A stretch of DNA of 64,000 bases, from positions 2,418,001 through 2,482,000 of the forward strand of contig NZ_CP104558.1 of NCBI RefSeq assembly GCF_025398035.1. The letters are read 5' to 3'. The stretch is from Rossellomorea vietnamensis. Lineage in GTDB: Bacteria > Bacillota > Bacilli > Bacillales > Bacillaceae_B. Both the position numbers and the translations under genes were made by a program. Position 1 is the first letter of the stretch. Each line of letters starts with the position of its first letter. A model generated the notes under the pieces. The model worked only from the letters and a program-made list of their open reading frames with translations. It was not told where the DNA came from and made no database searches. Positions 16,746 to 24,775 of the stretch are shown piece after piece.

Positions 16746-17168
16746 TTGTCACAAGCCGAATTGAAACAACAAATCTTAAAGGTTCTTGACGAAAGCAAAG
16801 TAGGTACGCTGGCGACTGTGAAGAATAATAAGCCTCATTCCCGCTATATGACGTTCTCACATGATGAACTCACTTTATATACGCCAACGAGCAATGAAAC
16901 GCATAAAACCGATGAAATCGAAGATAATCCCAATGTCCACATCCTCCTTGGCTATGAAGGGGAAGGATACGGCGACACATTCGTTGAAATCGAAGGACGC
17001 GCTTCCGTCGAAGATTCTGCCCATTACAAAGAAAAACTATGGAATGACCATATGAAGAGATGGTTTGAAGGCCCGGACGATCCCAATTACATCGTCCTGA
17101 AAATCCAGCCGACAGCCATTCGTCTGATGAACGATGAAGAAGATTCGCCGCAGTCGCTTGAATTATAA
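16746..17168 (+). CDS. ydaG: General stress protein 26-like, pyridoxamine-phosphate-oxidase fold
   Basis: 140-residue split-barrel flavin-binding protein of the YdaG/GSP26 family. KVGTLATVKNNKPHSRYMTF, LYTPTSNETHKTDEIEDNPNVHILLGYE and PTAIRLMNDEEDSP are family segments. In B. subtilis it is induced by sigma-B; its reaction is unknown, probably flavin- or heme-related. TTG start at 16746 lies nine bases after AAAGGAG; the ATG upstream hits a stop at once. Confidence 0.9.
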   Translation: MSQAELKQQILKVLDESKVGTLATVKNNKPHSRYMTFSHDELTLYTPTSNETHKTDEIEDNPNVHILLGYEGEGYGDTFVEIEGRASVEDSAHYKEKLWNDHMKRWFEGPDDPNYIVLKIQPTAIRLMNDEEDSPQSLEL

Positions 17169-17181
17169 TTAAAATGATTCC

Positions 17182-17210
17182 TTGACATGTTATAAGATTA
17201 ATGATATATT
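17182..17210 (+). promoter_or_regulatory. Consensus sigma-A promoter of the candidate RNA
   Basis: TTGACA (17182-17187), exactly 17 bp, then TATATT (17205-17210). It points into a region with no open reading frame but many hairpins and a terminator. Confidence 0.8.
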
Positions 17211-17216
17211 TAGTTA

Positions 17217-17560
17217 TTGTAATCTTGTAACATACATTGAAACGATAGAGAAGATAATTCGTAATTCTATTCTGTTTTGATTTAACAACTTATTCACACT
17301 GGATCGGCTTCGGAGCCGTTAGGATGTAAGAGAGGTAGGGCTTACGTCGTTTAGGTATATCAAACGACTCAAGGAATTGCCCGCGGCTGTTTATTATCTG
17401 CAAACAACGTTCAAGATATAAATATATTACTTGTGATGTTGCAAGTTACAGAATTGCCTTTATCCGATTAAAGGCAGTACCAAAGGGATCGCTAACGGGA
17501 TGATTAGCCCCTTTATAAGGAAAAACACCTCAAAAGCGCTGACTTTTGAGGTGTTTTTTT
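17217..17560 (+). ncRNA. Candidate structured noncoding RNA, about 340 nt
   Basis: No coding frame is visible between ydaG and yfiC, yet the stretch runs from a consensus sigma-A promoter to a strong terminator and folds into successive hairpins: CGGCT-TCGG-AGCCG (17305-17318), GTAAG/CTTAC (17326-17345), GTCGTTT/AAACGAC (17346-17368), ACTTG/CAAGT (17429-17446), TGCCTTTA/TAAAGGCA (17455-17476), and AAAGGG+GCTAA with TTAGC+CCCTTT (17482-17514), then the terminator. It does not show the conserved cores of tmRNA, RNase P, SRP RNA, T-box, lysine, SAM, M-box or glmS elements. No plus-strand gene follows, so it should act in trans. I cannot name it. Confidence 0.6.
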
Positions 17561-17561
17561 G
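17521..17561. terminator. Bidirectional terminator
   Basis: AAACACCTCAAAAG-CGCTGA-CTTTTGAGGTGTTT followed by T-run; ends the candidate RNA and the convergent yfiBC transcripts. Confidence 0.93.
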
Positions 17562-17576
17562 TGTACTCGTTGAATC

Positions 17577-19358
17577 TCAACCGCTCTCCTTCAACTGGCT
17601 GTGATACAACCCATGATAAAAGCCCTTCGTCTCAAGAAGTTCATCATGAGTGCCCTGTTCAATGATTCTTCCTCCATCAAGGACCAGGATTTGATCAGCC
17701 TGCCGGATCGTGTTAAGGCGATGCGCCACCACCACGCTCGTCCGTCCGTTCATCAACCGTTTGAGGGCATCCTGGATCTTCAGCTCCGTAATCGTGTCGA
17801 TACTGCTCGTTGCTTCATCCAGGATCAGGATGGACGGATTGGAAAGGATGGCCCTCGCAATGGACAGCAGCTGTTTCTGACCCTGACTGATTCCGCTTCC
17901 ATCCGCCCTCAGCATCGTATCGTAGCCCTCGGGCATCTTCTCAATGAAGGTGTGGGCATTGGCAAGCTTAGCGGCATCCTTCACTTCGTCATCGCTCGCA
18001 TCGAGCCGGCCATAACGGATATTGTCGGCAATCGTCCCCTGGAAGAGGAAGCTATCCTGTAGAACGAAGCCCATCTGTTGACGTAAGCTTTTACGTTTGA
18101 TGGCCTGAATATTTTGGCCGTCGATCTCTATCCTGCCTTCATTCAATTCATAAAACCGGGATAGGAGATTCGTGATCGTTGTCTTACCAGCCCCTGTCGG
18201 TCCGACCAGGGCAACGGTTTCACCGGGTCGTATGGAAAAGGATACATCCTCAAGGGTCTGTTCTCCTTTTTCATAGGAGAACGAAACATGTTGAAACTCG
18301 ACCTTTCCTTCAACGGACTCGATTTCCACGGCATCTCCTTCGTCCTTCGCTTCTTCTTCTTCATCTAAAATTTGAAATACACGCTCGGCACCTGCAATCG
18401 CTGAGAGGAGCGTATTATACTGATTCGCAAGCTCATTCAGTGGCCGCGTGAACTGCCTGGCATACTCTGCGAATATGACAATGACACCGATCGTGATCAT
18501 GCCATTCAGGGCAAAGACACCTCCTACTCCGGCAATCACGGCAAAGCTGAGATTATTCAGAACGTTCATTAGTTTCGGGATGAAACCGGAATACGTATCC
18601 GCCCAATAAGCAGCTGTCTTTAGCCTCTGATTCTTTTCACCGAATTCTTTGATGGCCGTTTCTTCCCTGGAAAACGTTTTGATGATGCTGTGACCAGAGA
18701 TCGTTTCTTCGATATATCCGTTCAATTCACCGATATTATGCTGATATTGTTTAAATAAACGGCCTGTCCGTTTCGTGATCCACTTCATGCCAAAGACCAT
18801 GAGCGGGACAATGGTCAAGGTAATGAGAGTGAGGAGCGGGCTTAACCAAAGCATGATCGAGACGGTCCCCACTAATGTAAGGACACTGGATATGATTTGA
18901 ATGAACGAGCTATTCAAGGTGGCACTCACATTGTCAATATCATTGGTCACCCTGCTCATCAGTTCGCCATGCTTCCGTTTATCAAAGAATGGGATGGAGA
19001 GTTGATGCAATTGATGGAAGAGGTCCTTCCGCAACCTGTAGACCGTATCCTGCGCGACACCGATCATCCAATAATTCTGGAACCACACGGACAGAGAATG
19101 CAGGATGTACACCGCAATCAAGCCTGTAATCAGTCCCACCAGCCCCGAGGTCTCCTTCGTGACGATATAGTCATCAATCGCCTTCCCTACAAGGAAGGGT
19201 CCGAGAAGTGCCGCTGCCGAACTGATGAACACCATTAAAATGACCAAATACAAAATAATCTTCATTTTGGAAAGGTAGCTCCACAGACGCCTGAGTGTGC
19301 CTTTTGCATCTTTCGCCTTGTCGTTCTCCCCCAGTTTCTTTCGTATATGCCTAGACAT
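17577..19358 (-). CDS. yfiC: ABC exporter half-transporter, YfiC-like
   Basis: 593 residues: six membrane helices (about 30-330) then a nucleotide-binding domain. Walker A is GPTGAGKTT, Walker B ILILDEATSSID with catalytic Glu, H-loop VAHRL; the signature is non-canonical, ISQGQKQL. Its partner upstream has the opposite pattern, so the two form a heterodimer with one good ATP site. Length (593) fits YfiC (about 604) better than BmrD (about 673). Overlaps the yfiB-like gene by 8 bases, indicating translational coupling. Likely a multidrug-type exporter. Confidence 0.9.
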   Translation of the reverse strand: MSRHIRKKLGENDKAKDAKGTLRRLWSYLSKMKIILYLVILMVFISSAAALLGPFLVGKAIDDYIVTKETSGLVGLITGLIAVYILHSLSVWFQNYWMIGVAQDTVYRLRKDLFHQLHQLSIPFFDKRKHGELMSRVTNDIDNVSATLNSSFIQIISSVLTLVGTVSIMLWLSPLLTLITLTIVPLMVFGMKWITKRTGRLFKQYQHNIGELNGYIEETISGHSIIKTFSREETAIKEFGEKNQRLKTAAYWADTYSGFIPKLMNVLNNLSFAVIAGVGGVFALNGMITIGVIVIFAEYARQFTRPLNELANQYNTLLSAIAGAERVFQILDEEEEAKDEGDAVEIESVEGKVEFQHVSFSYEKGEQTLEDVSFSIRPGETVALVGPTGAGKTTITNLLSRFYELNEGRIEIDGQNIQAIKRKSLRQQMGFVLQDSFLFQGTIADNIRYGRLDASDDEVKDAAKLANAHTFIEKMPEGYDTMLRADGSGISQGQKQLLSIARAILSNPSILILDEATSSIDTITELKIQDALKRLMNGRTSVVVAHRLNTIRQADQILVLDGGRIIEQGTHDELLETKGFYHGLYHSQLKESG

Positions 19359-21078
19359 GATGGATTTCCCCCTCTCCGAATTGAGACTGGTAAATCTGTT
19401 GATAGAGGACGGAATCCTCTACGAGTGACTCGTGAGTCCCTTCTCCGATCAATACGCCATCTTCCAGAAGCAGGATACAATCAGATTCCATCGCCGTACT
19501 GACCTTTTGTGTAATGATCATCGTGGTACACTCATATTTCTTCAATGCTTGAAGGAGCTTCGACTCCGTTTTCAAGTCCAATGCACTCGTACTGTCGTCC
19601 AGCAGGAGGATCTTCGGTTTTCGAATGAGGGCCCTGGCAATGGAAAGCCTTTGTTTCTGACCCCCAGAAAGGTTGACCCCTTTTTGCCCGAGGACCGTAT
19701 CATATCCGTTCGTGAGATTCAGGATGGTTTCATGGATTTGGGCATCTTTTGCCGCTTGAATCATTTCTTCCCTTGTGGCATCTTCCTTTCCCCACAAGAG
19801 ATTTTCTGAAACCGATCCGGAGAATAGGATGACTTCCTGAGGGACATATCCGATATTTTTTCTTATTTTAGCCAAAGGAATGGTCCGGATTTCCCGCCCG
19901 TCCAATTGAACGGCCCCTTCTGTTGCATCATACAGACGGGGGATGAGCTGAAACAGTGAACTTTTACCTGATCCCGTAGCCCCCAATATGGAAACGGTTT
20001 GTCCCGCTTCCACCGTAAAGGAAACATCCCGAAGCACCTTCCCCCTGGTGGATGGATATTGAAACGATACATCCTTAAACGATATTTCTCCTCTGACCAC
20101 TTTGTTGCGGGAGTCTACATCCTCTCCATCCTTCAAGTCGATCTCCGATTCAAGTACTTCCTCGACCCTTTCAGCAGAAGCCCTTGCTCTTGAAAAACTG
20201 GTGATGATAAAAGAGAATATGGAAAATACAGATGAGATTCTCGTGACATAGGTGACAATCGCTACTACTTCCCCAACCTTGGTACCACCTGAGGCCACAT
20301 CAATACTTCCAAACCATAGAACGGAAAGAAGGGCAAGGTTCATGACAAGCATCAAGAGAGGCATAATGATTTCCATGAACCTGAGGGCACGTACCGTTCG
20401 ATCCTTCAAATCTACATTCGCTTCATGAAATCGGCTTTCTTCATGATTACTCCTTGTATACGCTTTGATCAATCTCATTCCGGAAAGGTTTTCCTTCATG
20501 ACCTCGTTTACTTTATCGAGCCTTGATTGAACTCTTTCAAACAGACTCCACCCGCGTTTCAACACCCAAAACAGGAACAGCCATAACACCGGAATCACAA
20601 CGATTAGAATCAGCGCAAGCCGGGCATTGACGATCAGGGCCATGATGGTGGAACCCACTACAAGCAATGGAGCCCTTAGCATGATCCTGAGGCTCATGAA
20701 GATCGTATTCTGGAGCTGCCTGACATCATTCGTCATCCTCGTGATGAGAGAAGAGGCCGGAAGCTTATTAAAACTCGCAAACGAAAACGACTGAACTTTC
20801 CTATACAGGCTTTCCCGCACATCATACCCGAATCCCTGACTCGTATGTGCCGCAAAAAATGAATTCGTCACACCTGAAAAGAAGGCTACGAGAGACATCC
20901 CGACCATGATGAATCCCCATTTCAACACGGTGTCCAAATCTTTATTCAGAATTCCTTCATCGATGATCCGCGCCATGAACAGCGGATTCAACAGTTCTAC
21001 TGCAAGCTCTACCAGCATCAGACTCCAGGCAACGGCCATGGCAGCACGGTAAGGCTTTAAGAAACGTATGACCTTCAA
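19351..21078 (-). CDS. yfiB: ABC exporter half-transporter, YfiB-like
   Basis: 575 residues, six membrane helices then NBD. Walker A GATGSGKSS and the signature LSGGQKQR are canonical, but the Walker B ends LLLDDS (Asp in place of the catalytic Glu) and the H-loop reads ITQKV (Gln in place of His). This is the degenerate half of a heterodimeric exporter. TTG start at 21078 after AGAGGGGTG. First gene of a two-gene operon with the yfiC-like gene. Confidence 0.9.
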   Translation of the reverse strand: MKVIRFLKPYRAAMAVAWSLMLVELAVELLNPLFMARIIDEGILNKDLDTVLKWGFIMVGMSLVAFFSGVTNSFFAAHTSQGFGYDVRESLYRKVQSFSFASFNKLPASSLITRMTNDVRQLQNTIFMSLRIMLRAPLLVVGSTIMALIVNARLALILIVVIPVLWLFLFWVLKRGWSLFERVQSRLDKVNEVMKENLSGMRLIKAYTRSNHEESRFHEANVDLKDRTVRALRFMEIIMPLLMLVMNLALLSVLWFGSIDVASGGTKVGEVVAIVTYVTRISSVFSIFSFIITSFSRARASAERVEEVLESEIDLKDGEDVDSRNKVVRGEISFKDVSFQYPSTRGKVLRDVSFTVEAGQTVSILGATGSGKSSLFQLIPRLYDATEGAVQLDGREIRTIPLAKIRKNIGYVPQEVILFSGSVSENLLWGKEDATREEMIQAAKDAQIHETILNLTNGYDTVLGQKGVNLSGGQKQRLSIARALIRKPKILLLDDSTSALDLKTESKLLQALKKYECTTMIITQKVSTAMESDCILLLEDGVLIGEGTHESLVEDSVLYQQIYQSQFGEGEIHHV

Positions 21079-21189
21079 ACGAACACCCCTCTAAACAAAT
21101 ATCTGCCATTATTTATATGTATCATCATATCGTTTTTTTATGCAGGGTGGTAGTTGGAAGCACCGGCCGTGCTCCCAAATATGGATTCA

Positions 21190-21226
21190 AAAAGAGACCG
21201 CGACAATTGCGCGGTCTCTTCTTTAT
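21190..21226. terminator. Terminator of the ThrE-type genes
   Basis: AGAGACCGCG-ACAATTG-CGCGGTCTCT, with A-run upstream and TTCTTTAT downstream. It lies between the ThrE-type operon and the yfiB start. Confidence 0.8.
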
Positions 21227-21293
21227 ATATGTGATTCATCGACCTTTATTAAGCTTCTCAAACCAAGACCTCCGAAGAGTAAGGTCCGTCCCT

Positions 21294-21749
21294 CTATCTC
21301 ATCCTCCGTGCACTGGCGTTCAGGCGCGCATTTCGGATGACCTGGTTGATGACTTCCGAAAATATGAGCCCGATGGCAATGGAACCGGAGATCATAAAGG
21401 CTTTGGCTGCCAGGTTGATGGCGGCATTGTAATCATTTTGGACGAAATTTCTCATGGCATCGTACGCCAGGCCCCCGGGTACGAGGGGGATGATCCCGGC
21501 AACAGAGAAGATGATGACCGGGGTTTTGTACATCTTCGCAAATACCTGACTCACCACAGCCACCACAAAGGAGGCAAGCAGCGTGGCAAGAACGGTGTCG
21601 GCTTCATTTAAACTCATGAGTATGTAAATGATCCAGCCCAGCATCCCGACAATTCCGCATTTGAAAAGGGACTGCTTTGGAGCATTGAAGATAATCCCGA
21701 ATGCAGCGGCGGAAATGAAGCTGGTCACTAATTGTTCGATGATGTGCAT
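21294..21749 (-). CDS. Threonine/serine exporter, small (ThrE_2/YjjB-type) subunit
   Basis: 151 residues with four or five membrane helices and the block FSVAGIIPLVPGGLAYDAMRNFVQNDY, the typical ThrE_2 (DUF3815) signature. In Corynebacterium ThrE is a single protein; here, as in YjjP/YjjB systems, it is split. It follows the larger subunit by 23 bases. Its stop codon TAG abuts a copy of the dispersed AGGGACGGACC repeat. Confidence 0.87.
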   Translation of the reverse strand: MHIIEQLVTSFISAAAFGIIFNAPKQSLFKCGIVGMLGWIIYILMSLNEADTVLATLLASFVVAVVSQVFAKMYKTPVIIFSVAGIIPLVPGGLAYDAMRNFVQNDYNAAINLAAKAFMISGSIAIGLIFSEVINQVIRNARLNASARRMR

Positions 21750-21772
21750 TCCCTTTTCACTCCAATCTCACT

Positions 21773-22534
21773 TTACGTTAATGTAAACACGACAGCAATG
21801 CCCGTCCCGATGGCAAATGCCGTTAAAAAAGCTTCTGCGCCCTTTGACAGACCCGAAACGAGATGACCCGCCATCAAGTCCCGGACCGCATTGGTGATCA
21901 GGAGACCGGGAACAAGGGGCATCACGGATCCAATGATGATCTTATCCAATTCCTGTCCGATACCGAGCTGGACAAATCCGTAGGACACCATGCCAATGAT
22001 AAAGGAAGCAAGAAACTCTGCGAAGAACTTTATAGGAACGAGGCGGTGTAAATAAATCAGGCTCGTAAATCCGACGCCTCCCGTAATCAGAGCAGGGATG
22101 AAGTCCTTCCACATCCCCTGGAACATGATGAGAAAACAACCACTTGCAATCGCAGCCGCAGCCACTTGAATCAGGAAGGAATAAGATAGATCGGACTGAT
22201 CCAGCTTTTCAAGTGCATTGTATGCTTCTTCAAGGGTCAAATGCCCTTTACTGATTTGCCTTGAGATGCTGTTCACGAGGGTCACTTTCTCTAGATCCGT
22301 AGACCTTTCATTAATTCGGATCAGCTTCGTTTTGGTCGGTTCCGACGTTTCAATCGAGAAGATGATCCCAGTGGGGGTCACATAGCTATGCGATTCCGAT
22401 ATCCCATAAGAAGCGGCGATGCGCATCATCGTGTCCTCGACGCGATACGTCTCCGCCCCGCTTTGCAGCATGATTTTCCCCGCCAGCAGGCTGACCTCCA
22501 TAATGTCATATCTTCTTATCATTTTTGCTTCCAT
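21773..22534 (-). CDS. Threonine/serine exporter, large (ThrE/YjjP-type) subunit
   Basis: 253 residues. N-terminal soluble region LLAGKIMLQSGAETYRVEDTMMRIAASYGI and SYVTPTGIIFSIE are characteristic of ThrE domain (DUF1212), followed by about five membrane helices with SVMPLVPGLLITNAVRDLMAGHLVSG. Exports small amino acids or, for YjjPB in E. coli, succinate; substrate here not known. ATG at 22534 follows GGAGAG; the GTG at 22549 overlaps that site. Confidence 0.88.
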   Translation of the reverse strand: MEAKMIRRYDIMEVSLLAGKIMLQSGAETYRVEDTMMRIAASYGISESHSYVTPTGIIFSIETSEPTKTKLIRINERSTDLEKVTLVNSISRQISKGHLTLEEAYNALEKLDQSDLSYSFLIQVAAAAIASGCFLIMFQGMWKDFIPALITGGVGFTSLIYLHRLVPIKFFAEFLASFIIGMVSYGFVQLGIGQELDKIIIGSVMPLVPGLLITNAVRDLMAGHLVSGLSKGAEAFLTAFAIGTGIAVVFTLT

Positions 22535-22667
22535 ACGATCTCTCCACACGTACTATTTTTTGAATAGGTCTAGTTTATAGGAAAGCAGAGGTGTAAGCAA
22601 TGAGGAACGGGGGGATTTTCCTTAGATTTAATCTTGAGGGTTGGAAAGAAGGCAGGTTCAATCATCA

Positions 22668-23306
22668 TTAACGTTCCTCTCTCTCCTGGAATGCTTTATG
22701 TTCCGATGGGTTGTTTGGTGGCAGGGACCCCCTTTTTATCTTTCTTTTATATATTATGTACGCACCCGTCATCCCCATAAACCCTATGAGGACAACCATT
22801 TGGTAGTTTTCGATCACTTCAAGGATCACTTCTTTTTCCCCGTCATATAATTTCCCAATAGTCAAAAACAGAAAAGTGGATGGCGCAATACCGAGCATGG
22901 TAAGAAGGGAATACGCCTTCACATCCATTCTCGCCATACCTGCAAGGAACGGGATGACATTCCCTATATGAAGCGGGCTTGCAATCGCCACGCTCCAAAC
23001 ACCGTATCGATTGAATTTTTTCCGGGCTGTTCGGAGCTTCTCAAGTTTCTGGGGCTTAAGCCTTTCTTCTATCTTATCTCCCAGTCTTAAACTGATATAG
23101 TAAGGAACATAGCTTCCCACTGTGTATAGGAGACTTCCCGCTAAAGATATGAACACCATTTGCAGCCACGTCAGGTGGAGGATGAATCCCATTGTTACGA
23201 TAAAGAACGTCCCAATAAAAGGAAAAGCACTCCCTTCAATCAATAGAGAAAACAGTACACCCCATATCCCCCATTCTTCTGCTATATTTATCAACCATTC
23301 CGTCAT
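22668..23306 (-). CDS. DedA-like VTT-domain membrane protein
   Basis: 212 residues. EGSAFPFIGTFFIVTMGFILHLTWLQM and the re-entrant motif IASPLHIGNVIPFLAGMARMDVKAYSLLTMLG fit the VTT/DedA (SNARE-associated) family, lipid-flipping membrane proteins. The family motif GRFxPxxRxxxP is modified here (ASPLHIGNVIP), so this belongs to a divergent branch. ATG at 23306 follows CAGGAG. Confidence 0.8.
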   Translation of the reverse strand: MTEWLINIAEEWGIWGVLFSLLIEGSAFPFIGTFFIVTMGFILHLTWLQMVFISLAGSLLYTVGSYVPYYISLRLGDKIEERLKPQKLEKLRTARKKFNRYGVWSVAIASPLHIGNVIPFLAGMARMDVKAYSLLTMLGIAPSTFLFLTIGKLYDGEKEVILEVIENYQMVVLIGFMGMTGAYIIYKRKIKRGSLPPNNPSEHKAFQEREER

Positions 23307-23413
23307 GTGAATCACTCCTGTAAGCTTGTATCTTCAGTATAGAAGAGACCTTCTTATACGAACAGAATCCGCAGAGGTAATTTGCGCTAAGTCTTGAGAT
23401 GTATTGACAGTAT

Positions 23414-23448
23414 AAAGACCGGCCCTGAGACAGGCCGGTCTTTCGTTC
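23414..23448. terminator. Terminator
   Basis: AAAGACCGGCC-CTGAGACA-GGCCGGTCTTT, immediately downstream of thiT on the minus strand. Confidence 0.9.
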
Positions 23449-23450
23449 CT

Positions 23451-24047
23451 TTATGATGCCTTTCGGCTGATTTCCTGTTGATGCGACTGCACTTTGATCA
23501 ATCTTGGTGCGATATTGACGATGATCACCATCACAACGGAGCATAAAACTGCCGACCCCAACATGGTGATCCCATTTACTATAAGAGAAAATAGCAGCGG
23601 GGACATCTCATCCGGTGCATACTCCGCAAAGAACACGAAGCCGGCGATGAAATGCCAGAAGTAACGGGCAAGGCTTCCTGCGAATGTTGCCAGTACTACC
23701 CAGAAGAACGCTCTGGGCCGTTGTCCGCTTCCCAATGCGCTTTGGATTTTCCCGGCAAACATCCCGGCAAAACCGATAAAAGCAAAAGCGATGAAATACT
23801 CAATCACCATTTGGACCGGGGTCGCAATCCAGGCATCCCCGAGGGCAATCTGCAGGATCCCCCATAAAAAGCCTCCTATCAGTCCGGCTCTCCACCCTCT
23901 TCGATAAGATAATAGAAAGATCGGAACCATGGCAATCGAAATCGAGATACTCGGTGATAGCTTAATAGAAGGCAGCAAATCGAGAATGACCGCAAAAGCC
24001 GCCATCAATGAAGCTTCAAGCAATACGACAAGTCGTGTGTTTTTCAT
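23451..24047 (-). CDS. thiT: Thiamine ECF transporter substrate-binding subunit ThiT
   Basis: 198-residue hydrophobic protein with six membrane helices, the S-component fold of ThiT/YuaJ. SIKLSPSISISIAMVPIFLLSYRRGWRAGL, PVQMVIEYFIAFAFIGFAGMF and the aromatic-rich ARYFWHFIAGFVFFAEYAP, which binds thiamine in ThiT, all match. It needs an EcfAT module encoded elsewhere. ATG follows AAGGAGG. A TPP riboswitch lies in its leader, which confirms the substrate. Confidence 0.93.
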   Translation of the reverse strand: MKNTRLVVLLEASLMAAFAVILDLLPSIKLSPSISISIAMVPIFLLSYRRGWRAGLIGGFLWGILQIALGDAWIATPVQMVIEYFIAFAFIGFAGMFAGKIQSALGSGQRPRAFFWVVLATFAGSLARYFWHFIAGFVFFAEYAPDEMSPLLFSLIVNGITMLGSAVLCSVVMVIIVNIAPRLIKVQSHQQEISRKAS

Positions 24048-24054
24048 AAAAAAA

Positions 24055-24089
24055 TCCTCCTTATGAACTGAAACGAAACCATAAGGAGG
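24055..24089 (-). promoter_or_regulatory. Shine-Dalgarno sequestering hairpin in the thiT leader
   Basis: CATAAGGAGG, which contains the thiT ribosome site, is perfectly complementary (10 bp) to CCTCCTTATG 14 bases upstream in the leader. Between it and the riboswitch is a further stem AATAGGC/GCTTATT. This looks like a translational off-switch for the TPP aptamer. Confidence 0.7.
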
Positions 24090-24129
24090 GAGAATGGAAC
24101 AATCGAAATAAGCACAATGCTGCCTATTT

Positions 24130-24216
24130 TCCACATCCCTACGCTAGTCCTAACTAACAGGTTCAGAGGGTCAGAACAGATTGTTCACTCTCAGCTTTCG
24201 CTCCCCTTGTGGTACC
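24130..24216 (-). promoter_or_regulatory. TPP (thiamine pyrophosphate) riboswitch
   Basis: Read on the minus strand, the leader has the THI-box core in order: ACAAGGGGAGC, GCTGAGAGTG, GACCCTCTGAACCTG, GTTAG, then GGACTAGCGTAGGGATGTGG near the 3' side. It lies 83 bases upstream of thiT. Binding of TPP should repress expression. Confidence 0.95.
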
Positions 24217-24269
24217 GTTTATAAAGTTGTTAAGGTTCATTATACATGAAGAATGATATTTGAAAAGCA

Positions 24270-24569
24270 TTAAGGTGTCTCTCTTAGAGGATCATGAAGG
24301 ATGATGACGGGCATTGACTTAGGGGTTACCATGAATCCATATACCTTTCCATCTTTGTCCTTATACGCTACAGAATAATCTCCGAACTGGGGTGAGAATT
24401 CGACGTTTTGGTATTCAAGGTCAAGGTCCTGGTATTTCAGGCTCACATACAGGTTGGTGGCGATTCTTGCTGTCAGATGTTGTACAGTTGAAATCCGGTT
24501 GGCTACTATTATGAGGATGATTGCGAAACAGAGTAACATGACTTTCTTTGTCCTGGACAATCTGATCAT
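24270..24569 (-). CDS. YfjL-like small membrane-anchored protein
   Basis: 99 residues: one N-terminal membrane helix (about 9-24) and a small extracytoplasmic domain, LDLEYQNVEFSPQFGDYSVAYKDKDGKVYGFMV, resembling YfjL-like proteins of Bacillus. No function is known. ATG at 24569 follows AAAGGGGG. Stands alone. Confidence 0.65.
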   Translation of the reverse strand: MIRLSRTKKVMLLCFAIILIIVANRISTVQHLTARIATNLYVSLKYQDLDLEYQNVEFSPQFGDYSVAYKDKDGKVYGFMVTPKSMPVIILHDPLRETP

Positions 24570-24644
24570 TCATCAAGCCCCCTTTCATTTCTCATAACTA
24601 CTATACTCTTATACTCTCTATTATATACCTATTCACTGAACCAT

Positions 24645-24706
24645 GACAAAAGAGCTACTCTAATGGTGTGTGTCAAAATACCCATTTTCAGCAGCTCTTT
24701 TATCTT
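24645..24706. terminator. Terminator
   Basis: AAAAGAGCT (24648-24656) pairs with AGCTCTTTT (24693-24701), with a long inner loop. T-run TATCTTTATT follows on plus; A-rich side serves the minus strand. Lies downstream of the anti-sigma gene. Confidence 0.65.
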
Positions 24707-24775
24707 TATTTATTTCTTGTTCCTATTTCATAAGCGAGTGTTGTGCTCTATTCAATTTAAACTAAACTAAATTGT

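Noticed and set aside
16004-16789. 261-residue plus-strand frame across the UDG gene
   Set aside because: Shadow of the glycosylase gene on the other strand; it also overlaps ydaG.
17217-17560. Known RNA families (tmRNA, RNase P, SRP RNA, T-box, riboswitches) as identity of the RNA
   Set aside because: I did not find their conserved core sequences; the region stays unassigned.
22600-22671. A 23-residue frame with a good ribosome site (AGAGGTG) on the plus strand
   Set aside because: Too short and rich in Gly/Arg with no conserved pattern; it lies in the promoter region of the ThrE genes. It needs ribosome-profiling support.
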